NCBI GenBank assembly: GCA_964595565.1
Contig: CAZQQX010000040.1
Span: 1-11,578, forward strand
Length of the DNA: 11,578 nucleotides
Reading direction: 5' to 3'
From: JAQVEM01 sp964595565
Lineage (GTDB): Bacteria; Actinomycetota; Humimicrobiia; Humimicrobiales; Humimicrobiaceae
The stretch's first letter is position 1, and each line of letters starts with the position of its first letter. A program made the position numbers and the translations under genes. The notes under the pieces are model-generated. The model had not been told where the DNA came from. It searched no databases and worked only from the letters and a program-made list of their open reading frames with translations. Positions 6,563 through 11,578 of this stretch are shown here, one piece after another.

Positions 6563-8182
6563 CTATTTTTCGTAAATCAGTATATATGGAACCACAAGAT
6601 CCTCATATCTAAACTGTCCGTGTGAACCACCGGTATCATCTGGATGCATCCCGTGGTCGGATGTAATAATAATGACCCCATCCCACTTTTCAACCAGCTT
6701 TTCTATGAAACTGTCAACCATTTTTACAGCTTCAAAGGTTGCCTCTGAAATATCTCCGCAATTGTGTCCGTTATCATCAATACTATGAAAATGAACGGCC
6801 ATAAAATCATAATTACCTTCCATGCTCGCCATAGCAGATTCAAAGATTTCGTCATCTATTGAGCCATCTTTGTTTTCATCGGTATTAAGAACCGGGTCAA
6901 TTTCTGTTTTTATTATCTTCACATCACCTTCTATAAAAATTGAGCTCTTTTCCATCTCCTGAAGCTCCTTAAATATTGAGGGTACCATAAGCTCTCTCTG
7001 GTCTCCTGAATATATCCCGTTTTCTGCAGGAGTTTTGCCCGTCAGCATGGCCGCAAGTCCCGTATTGGTAACCGGCCTGTACATTGAAAGCGCCTGCTTT
7101 AATATTACCCCTCCCGAAGATTCAAGACTTCCCATAAAAGGCATGAAACCATCTTCCCGGGTCTTAAGGAACTGATGATAGCCAAACCCATCAGTAATTA
7201 TAAACAGTACCGCTCTGCCCTGCTCCAGATAGTTAAGGGAGTCCCGGTAAACATCCGTAATATTTGACTCTACTGGATTTAACATTATTCCCCTGACATC
7301 TTCAATAATATTTTCGTTATCGCCTTCAATATAATTGAACTTATTATACCCAACCTCAAAATAACCCGGACCCTCAGAGAATAAATAATGTCCCCTCTCG
7401 CTCATTATCACAAAATTACCGCCATCAAAAAAAGAATTAATGCTTTTTCTTATTTCCTCCGGATTCTGCTCTGCATAATAAAAACTTTCCATAATATCCT
7501 GTATTGTCAGAATATTTCTTTTTACATAAGAAGAACTTCCAGTTCTTTCGCTACCGGACACCGGGTCACCATCAAGCTTTGATTCACCTTCTCCATGTGA
7601 ATCCTGGGTGACATCAAAGAAAGCACAGCTCTTTAATCTTGCTTCACCCGGGGTTATGCTAAAAAGATTTTCTTCGGTGGAAATTATATTCAGGCCATAG
7701 TTATAAATTTTCTCCGTATCTCTGTCCGAAACAATTATAATCTCCTCTATGCCTTTTATACCGGTAATTTCAGCCTGTCCAGGATTTATTGCTTCCCACC
7801 CGTTCCGGTAGCTAAATCCCAGGTAGCAGTCTTTTATTTGCTCGGAATACATCCTGGCTGTTTTCCCATCATGGCCAGTAATATAAATATTAAAATACTG
7901 GCTGAATGGTTCATGAAATTTTATTATTTCTTCTAATTTAAATACTTTTATATTTTTTTGATTATATATTATCTTCTCTTCTGCCAGTTCCGCCTCTCCA
8001 GATAAAAAAGCTGGATTATCAACTATGGCTGGCCTTTTTATATCACCCGTTACTTTGAGCACGGGAAACAAAAATTTCTCTGTATAAGCTGCCCCCCGAA
8101 AAAATCCGGCCACGAAACCTGCCCCCAGTAAAACAATGGATACCACTACTATTAAAATTATATAAATTTTTTTTAATTTCAT
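6563..8182 (-). CDS. Membrane-anchored alkaline phosphatase/phosphodiesterase-like hydrolase with N-terminal SUOX-like domain
   Basis: Predicted extracytoplasmic metal-dependent hydrolase, 539 residues from the ATG at 8182 (a TTG at 8206 would add 8 residues; GGAAAG lies between them). A signal anchor covers about 6-28. Residues 79-151 resemble the second half of the SUOX-like domain of its neighbours (YITGHDGKTARM, a YLGF strand, GIKGIEEIIIV), and 225-300 may be a second diverged copy. The catalytic half carries the full alkaline-phosphatase/NPP metal set: D331 in IITDG, candidate nucleophile T374 in PVTNTG followed by LTGKTPAENGIYS, D469 and H473 (D-x3-H), D509-H510 in TSDHGM, and H521 in GSHGQF. 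NPP-type relatives cleave phosphodiester or pyrophosphate bonds, and other relatives are phosphatases or phosphopentomutases. Location in an ECF operon suggests it processes the transported ligand (inference). Confidence 0.85.
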   Translation of the reverse strand: MKLKKIYIILIVVVSIVLLGAGFVAGFFRGAAYTEKFLFPVLKVTGDIKRPAIVDNPAFLSGEAELAEEKIIYNQKNIKVFKLEEIIKFHEPFSQYFNIYITGHDGKTARMYSEQIKDCYLGFSYRNGWEAINPGQAEITGIKGIEEIIIVSDRDTEKIYNYGLNIISTEENLFSITPGEARLKSCAFFDVTQDSHGEGESKLDGDPVSGSERTGSSSYVKRNILTIQDIMESFYYAEQNPEEIRKSINSFFDGGNFVIMSERGHYLFSEGPGYFEVGYNKFNYIEGDNENIIEDVRGIMLNPVESNITDVYRDSLNYLEQGRAVLFIITDGFGYHQFLKTREDGFMPFMGSLESSGGVILKQALSMYRPVTNTGLAAMLTGKTPAENGIYSGDQRELMVPSIFKELQEMEKSSIFIEGDVKIIKTEIDPVLNTDENKDGSIDDEIFESAMASMEGNYDFMAVHFHSIDDNGHNCGDISEATFEAVKMVDSFIEKLVEKWDGVIIITSDHGMHPDDTGGSHGQFRYEDLVVPYILIYEK

Positions 8183-8209
8183 TTTAGATATTTTCTTTCC
8201 GGACAAATT

Positions 8210-8824
8210 TTACAAACCGCCCTTCCCTGTCTTCCCACAATCAGCATCTTTGCTGCTGCCTGAATTTAAACCCGGTATTTTTACTTTTTTAAATCCTTTT
8301 ATGACTGCGTAAGCAATAAGACCTCCAAGTCCACCTGAAAGAGCTGCTCCTGCTACTACTAAAATTAAAGGAATAGCCGGAAGCCTGAAGAATACCAGAT
8401 TGGTTAAAAGAGCTCCGGCTGAATTTGCTGCCATACCGGCAAAAAAACAGGAAAAATTATTTCCTGCCCTCTGTTTTGTAAAAATAAGCAATATATCCAC
8501 CGCAATTCCCGGAACTATATAGGTAACAAGAGTCATTATTCCATGAGTCCCTATGACACCCGTAGCCAGAACAAGCAGAGACTGGACAATCGCAGTCAGT
8601 GTTGCTGCTCCTCTCTTCCCTACCAGCCCTGCGCTGACTACAAGCCACATCATGTAAAAACCGCCAACAATGGTGCCGCCCGGTATAAAAAGGGGGCCGG
8701 TAATAATCTGAACCAGGGTAACCATAACCGGTTTTACAGCCACACCAATTGCGGCGCATATTGATATCACTATCAGCTCAAATATTGAAAAATTTCTGAG
8801 AAATTTTTTCGGGCTCAAAGACAT
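8210..8824 (-). CDS. ECF transporter S component (substrate-binding membrane subunit), substrate unassigned
   Basis: High-affinity membrane subunit that would determine the cargo of the ECF importer. The product is rich in Gly/Ala/Leu/Ile hydrophobic segments, about six, and begins with a short basic amphipathic stretch followed by the FELIVISICAAIGVAVKP helix. It then has LVQIITGPLFIPGGTIVGGFYMM and a Gly-rich ALSGGLGGLIAY helix near the end, a pattern seen in S subunits of thiamine/HMP- and related vitamin-type families. I cannot place it in a known specificity group. The start is uncertain. The ATG at 8824 is preceded by a very strong GGAGGAGGG but with a long 13-nt gap, while the upstream ATG at 8866 has no evident Shine-Dalgarno sequence and would add 14 polar residues. 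The polar, Cys-containing tail is cytoplasmic. The next gene begins 2-27 bp downstream. Confidence 0.8.
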   Translation of the reverse strand: MSLSPKKFLRNFSIFELIVISICAAIGVAVKPVMVTLVQIITGPLFIPGGTIVGGFYMMWLVVSAGLVGKRGAATLTAIVQSLLVLATGVIGTHGIMTLVTYIVPGIAVDILLIFTKQRAGNNFSCFFAGMAANSAGALLTNLVFFRLPAIPLILVVAGAALSGGLGGLIAYAVIKGFKKVKIPGLNSGSSKDADCGKTGKGGL

Positions 8825-8917
8825 TTTTAAGAGAAGACCCTCCTCCTGCACTGGTTTCTTACCCATAAAAATTAATATCTTTTTTTAAAACCAAATAACC
8901 TGCATATTATCCTGAAC

Positions 8918-9406
8918 CTACTTAACAACATATATCCTGCTGACATTTTTTATCCATGCCCTGGCGTTCATAGTTGAAACAACCAGACGGACCAGACCAT
9001 CTTCCCTGCTAATTTCCTGACCATCAAGAAATAGGCCTAAAATTGTACCTTTATCATTGACGGTTGAAGCATCCAGTTCCTTCGTGTAACCATCCGATGC
9101 CTCAACAGCTAACATTTTATACTCTTCCACTCCACAATACCCCAGCACATCCGAGAGCAGCACCCCCTTCCATTTTTCCGTTTCTTCACTTCCGTCATCT
9201 TTGCTCAGAACTGCAGTTACCTCTACCAGTTCCAATCCGGGAGCATCTTTTTCGGTGAATTCCACCTTTTTACCGGCACTGTCTTCCACATAAATCAGCC
9301 AGCTTTCAGAAGTAACACCCTCTTTGCTTTCAGCATCACACCCTGTCGCCATTATTATAAAAATAAGCGACATTATAATAACCACAACAGCTCTAATTTT
9401 TTTCAT
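8918..9406 (-). CDS. Lipoprotein with single SUOX/molybdopterin-binding-like domain
   Basis: Predicted surface lipoprotein of 162 residues. It has a basic start (MKKIR), a hydrophobic core and lipobox ATGC, with Cys23 as the lipid anchor. The outside domain contains the block order seen in its operon neighbours: WKGVLLSDVLGYCGV, VEASDGYTKEL with an Asp-Gly-Tyr turn, ILGLFLDGQEI, GLVRLVVS and the closing WIKNVSRIYVV. No Cys occupies the Mo-ligand position preceding the first block, so catalysis like sulfite oxidase is not expected. I chose ATG at 9406 because it gives a standard lipoprotein signal and has AGAGAG just upstream. A GTG at 9433 would add nine charged residues. It probably acts as a substrate-capture or sensing partner of the S subunit encoded next (inference). 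Confidence 0.75.
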   Translation of the reverse strand: MKKIRAVVVIIMSLIFIIMATGCDAESKEGVTSESWLIYVEDSAGKKVEFTEKDAPGLELVEVTAVLSKDDGSEETEKWKGVLLSDVLGYCGVEEYKMLAVEASDGYTKELDASTVNDKGTILGLFLDGQEISREDGLVRLVVSTMNARAWIKNVSRIYVVK

Positions 9407-9474
9407 TATTCTCTCTTTCTTTTTAAATGGCACTTACCAAATTTTTTTAATTCTGCATATTTTGATTTAAGTTT

Positions 9475-10620
9475 CTACTTAGCCACCTCTATCATAAGAA
9501 GATACTTAACCGGAGTTTTCCCTGGCAGACTATCAAAATGTATTGAAATATTTTCATCATCATCAAAATTAATTAGCCCCTCTTTAATAGATTCTTTATC
9601 AACTTCTAAGCTGTATCCATCTATTGCCCTGATAAGATAACTCTCGGAATCTATAATTCCGCATACTTCAAATATATCACCCAGTTTAAGGTAATTTTCA
9701 CCACCGTCTGCTGCGATCTCCATTATCTTAAAACCAGTACCGACAGAAAAATACGCCGTTCTTCCGAATAAGAAATAGTGAATATCTTTAACCCACATTC
9801 CTTCCGGTATATCCTCCGAAAGAAAAGCAGGTGAATCCGGCCCATCTATTTTTAAAAAAGCGTCCAGAAAAGTCCGGTAATCTTCCCTTTTTTCAAGACC
9901 ATCTATTGATTTTATTAAAACTATATCTGTATCCTCTACATCTGACATGCCTTCCGCTATATCGCCCAGTCTTAAAACTTTATCCGGTTCACCATGATAT
10001 TCATAATCCAGGGTGCTAATAATTTTATCCAGGCTATCTATAAATACTATCCTTGTTATTTCTTCCATATCTCTTTCCGTAACAAGTTCAATTTTTACAA
10101 GATTTTTTACCCAGTATAATGTAAACTCGCCCGGCACAACAGAACGCAGGGGTTTTTCCCAGTCCTCAAGTGGCTCTCCGTCAATCTCATAAGCAAGAAT
10201 GATTTCTTCGTTTCTTAAAATCTCAGCGGCCACCTCCACTTTATAACCATCGCCTGCAATAAATTTTATCCCTTCTAATTTTCCCCGGGACAGATCTGTA
10301 TATTCCTTTAATATATCATCCAGAAGATATCCTTTTACTCTCCGGGTTATTGGCTCCCCATCATCTGAAATAGCCGGCACTTCTCTGTCAACTTCAGAAA
10401 ACTGCTTTAGTACATCAGTATCTATTAAAATATCGGTCCCGGAAAAAGATATGGTCAGACCTCCCGCAGCCGGGCCTTCTTTAGTACTTTCATCTTTTTC
10501 CCTTCCACACCCGCTCAGATATATCGCAGTGGTAAAAAAAATCAGAATCAGATAAACAATAATTATCACCGTCAGGTTTTTTCTGGCTAAATTACCTCTA
10601 AGAACAACGAGTCTTCCCAT
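9475..10620 (-). CDS. Lipoprotein with three tandem SUOX/molybdopterin-binding-like domains
   Basis: First gene of the long operon, 381 residues from the ATG at 10620. That start is preferred over the one at 10659 because AAAGGA lies 5 nt upstream and because the longer reading would run through the intrinsic terminator. It has a signal peptide with lipobox LSGC (Cys38). Domain 1 (about 57-180) is the best match: VKGYLLDDILKEY, AGDGYKVEV, ILAYEIDGEPL, PLRSVVPGEF and a closing WVKNLVKIELV. Domain 2 (about 187-288) has the SIDGLEK and WVKDI equivalents. Domain 3 (about 288-381) has LKLGDIFEVCGI, AIDGYSLEV and a closing VKYLLMIEV. The recurring Asp-Gly-(Tyr/Leu) turn marks each unit. All lack an obvious Mo-ligating Cys. 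It is likely a surface ligand-binding protein; the ligand (pterin cofactor?) is inferred from context. Confidence 0.75.
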   Translation of the reverse strand: MGRLVVLRGNLARKNLTVIIIVYLILIFFTTAIYLSGCGREKDESTKEGPAAGGLTISFSGTDILIDTDVLKQFSEVDREVPAISDDGEPITRRVKGYLLDDILKEYTDLSRGKLEGIKFIAGDGYKVEVAAEILRNEEIILAYEIDGEPLEDWEKPLRSVVPGEFTLYWVKNLVKIELVTERDMEEITRIVFIDSLDKIISTLDYEYHGEPDKVLRLGDIAEGMSDVEDTDIVLIKSIDGLEKREDYRTFLDAFLKIDGPDSPAFLSEDIPEGMWVKDIHYFLFGRTAYFSVGTGFKIMEIAADGGENYLKLGDIFEVCGIIDSESYLIRAIDGYSLEVDKESIKEGLINFDDDENISIHFDSLPGKTPVKYLLMIEVAK

Positions 10621-10625
10621 TACTT

Positions 10626-10631
10626 TCCTTT
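10626..10631 (-). promoter_or_regulatory. Shine-Dalgarno AAAGGA deciding the 10620 start
   Basis: AAAGGA on the minus strand lies 5 nt before the ATG at 10620 and just after the terminator T tract. The ribosome site is therefore present only in read-through transcripts, and the longer start at 10659 is disfavoured. Confidence 0.7.
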
Positions 10632-10633
10632 CT

Positions 10634-10668
10634 AAAAATAAAAAATCTTCTTCCAGCACAGAAGAAGA
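10634..10668 (-). terminator. Intrinsic terminator in the operon leader (attenuator)
   Basis: Minus-strand arms TCTTCTTC (10668-10661) and GAAGAAGA (10653-10646) form a perfect 8-bp stem around a 7-nt loop, extendable by two G-U pairs. The tract TTTTTTATTTTT follows at 10645-10634. It lies between the structured leader and the ribosome binding site of the first operon gene, the classic position of a riboswitch-controlled terminator. Confidence 0.75.
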
Positions 10669-10671
10669 CCT

Positions 10672-10704
10672 TAAATAAACTACATAAAAAATGCAGCTTA
10701 TTTA
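10672..10704 (-). other. Long AU-rich hairpin between aptamer-like region and terminator
   Basis: The minus-strand arms TAAATAAGCTGCAT (10704-10691) and ATGTAGTTTATTTA (10685-10672) form a 14-bp stem with two G-U pairs and a TTTTT loop. It starts 12 nt after the closing helix of the aptamer-like element and ends immediately before the terminator. Its role is unknown; it could be a spacer hairpin or part of the switching region. Confidence 0.5.
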
Positions 10705-10715
10705 TTAATTTAGAT

Positions 10716-10812
10716 AACTCCTTTCCGCACCGGGAGGTTTGACCGTTACCAATCAAGCCCTATCGGCCTACAATCCTTAGCGCTACCTATTAGGAATTGC
10801 AGGCTCGGAGTT
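10716..10812 (-). ncRNA. Structured leader RNA, candidate Moco/Tuco-type riboswitch aptamer
   Basis: On the minus strand the closing helix P1 pairs AACTCC (10812-10807) with GGAGTT (10721-10716). Inside it, CCTGCAAT (10803-10796) pairs with ATTGTAGG (10774-10767), extended by CC/GG around a bulged T. A second arm, TTGATTG, pairs with CGGTCAA (10756-10739) and is capped by a GUAA GNRA tetraloop. The single-stranded CTCCGAGCC at the 5' side and ACCTCCCGGTGCGG at the 3' side recall, from memory, the conserved strands of the Moco RNA motif (Rfam RF01055). That class controls molybdenum/tungsten cofactor synthesis, transport and usage genes. A terminator and then an operon with MobB and molybdopterin-domain proteins follow. 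The structure is directly supported; the class name is inference. Confidence 0.6.
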
Positions 10813-10928
10813 TTATTTCATTTTTTAATTAAATACTTTTGATACCGTCACTGCCAGCCATACATATTAGTTTTTTAAAAAGCTCCGAATTCATTTAATA
10901 TAAATATCTATTTTCCAATTAAATGTGA

Positions 10929-10934
10929 ATTATA
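10929..10934 (-). promoter_or_regulatory. Candidate extended -10 box TGTTATAAT for the leader transcript
   Basis: TATAAT preceded by TG one base upstream on the minus strand makes a good extended -10. No convincing -35 is seen. Initiation near 10922 would give a leader of about 300 nt before the 10620 start, covering the structured element and terminator. Confidence 0.35.
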
Positions 10935-10986
10935 ACAAATAAGAGAAAAGCTTACTATATTTTTTGACCATTCAATAAAATCTGCT

Positions 10987-11578
10987 TTATCTTACTATCT
11001 TTAGAAATCTTGCATTTATGGCTACGATTATGGTGCTTAACGACATTAGAACCGCCCCGATAGCCGGGCTCAGGATGATTCCAAAAGAAAATAAAACTCC
11101 TGCAGCCAGTGGCAGGGCAATGGCATTATAACCTGTAGCCCAGCCCAGGTTCTGTAGCATTTTTCTGTAAGTCGCTCTGGATAGATGAATTATAGACACT
11201 ACATCCAGAGGATTATTTCTTACCAGTATTATATCTGTTGCTTCTACGGCCACATCTGTCCCTGTGTCAATGGCAATCCCTATATCCGCCCGGGCAAGAG
11301 CAGGTGCATCATTTACCCCATCACCGGTCATAGCCACGGTCAATCCCCTGGATTGAACTTCTTTTATTTTATTTGATTTATCCTGCGGAAGTACCCCGGA
11401 AAAATACTCTTCAATCCCTGTTTCTTCAGCTACCCATTTTGCCACCTGACTGTTATCTCCGGTAAGCATCATCGGCTTTATACCCATTAGTTTAAGTTTT
11501 ATTATTGCCTCTTTTGATTCTTCTCTGATTATATCCGCCAGAGCGATAGCTCCTGCCAGTTTATCCCCAATAATTATA
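10987..11578 (-). CDS. P1B-type heavy-metal ATPase, C-terminal part (CopB-like), cut by window edge
   Basis: C-terminal 197 or so residues of a P-type cation pump. The frame is open through the window edge at 11578, so the true start is outside. It includes the GDKLAGAIALAD strand, the TGDN motif, LPQDKSNKI (P-domain), MTGDGVNDAPALA hinge and VAVEATDIILV. The last two transmembrane helices carry YNAIALPLAAGVL and SPAIGAVLMSLSTIIVAINAR. The MS-x-ST-x2-VA-x-NA pattern in the last helix is the one I associate with the CopB (P1B-3) group of copper/silver-translocating ATPases, rather than the M-x2-SS pattern of CopA. The metal-binding CPx motif lies upstream and cannot be checked. The gene ends about 175 bp before the candidate leader RNA on the same strand. 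It is probably a separate transcription unit, although no clear terminator is seen. Confidence 0.9.
   Translation of the reverse strand, partial: IIIGDKLAGAIALADIIREESKEAIIKLKLMGIKPMMLTGDNSQVAKWVAEETGIEEYFSGVLPQDKSNKIKEVQSRGLTVAMTGDGVNDAPALARADIGIAIDTGTDVAVEATDIILVRNNPLDVVSIIHLSRATYRKMLQNLGWATGYNAIALPLAAGVLFSFGIILSPAIGAVLMSLSTIIVAINARFLKIVR

Noticed and set aside
8457..8759. Minus-strand open frame overlapping the S component
   Set aside because: Cys/Arg/Tyr-rich shadow reading of a clear membrane-protein gene.
10716..10812. Cobalamin, TPP, FMN, THF or SAM riboswitch for the leader element
   Set aside because: The conserved boxes of those classes, as far as I can recall them, are absent, and helix order does not fit.
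1..11578. CRISPR arrays, tRNA/rRNA genes, insertion sequences, prophage or defence genes
   Set aside because: No regularly spaced repeats, tRNA-like cloverleaf, transposase motifs or phage/defence proteins were recognised by reading both strands.

Overview
The window looks like part of a chromosome from an AT-rich, probably anaerobic Bacillota member (Clostridia or Halanaerobia type). The basis is purine-rich Shine-Dalgarno sequences, TTG and GTG starts alongside ATG, a group-type ECF transporter, lipoprotein signal peptides and an intrinsic terminator in a 5' leader. The genus is not identifiable by eye.

Layout. (1) 13-723, plus strand: a LOG-family nucleotide monophosphate phosphoribohydrolase. 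(2) 912-2364: a minus-strand hypothetical built from two tandem repeats, a plus-strand PadR-type regulator that looks frame-damaged at its N-terminus, an 18-bp perfect palindrome, and a small two-helix membrane protein. (3) 10812 down to 2402, all minus strand: one long candidate operon. It starts with a structured leader RNA plus intrinsic terminator. The genes follow in this order: three-domain lipoprotein, one-domain lipoprotein, ECF substrate-binding (S) subunit, membrane-anchored alkaline-phosphatase/phosphodiesterase-like enzyme, one-domain membrane-anchored protein, EcfA1-type ATPase, EcfA2-type ATPase, EcfT, MobB, a frame-displaced MobB C-terminal module, and an APH/choline-kinase-fold kinase. 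(4) 10987 to the window edge, minus strand: the C-terminal part of a P1B-type (CopB-like) metal-transporting ATPase.

How the operon may work. The sequence shows a complete dedicated ECF importer (S, T and two ATPases). It also shows four extracytoplasmic proteins carrying copies or partial copies of a sulfite-oxidase/molybdopterin-binding-like domain with a recurring Asp-Gly-Tyr signature. One copy is fused to a phosphodiesterase-type hydrolase. MobB (Moco guanylylation) and a small-molecule kinase are encoded distally. The leader resembles what I remember of the Moco/Tuco riboswitch class. The unifying inference, not demonstrated here, is a salvage or sensing system for molybdenum/tungsten pterin cofactor or a pterin breakdown product: bind it outside, hydrolyse a phosphate or nucleotide, import it through the ECF transporter, re-phosphorylate and re-nucleotidylate it. 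I do not recognise this whole arrangement as a named system.
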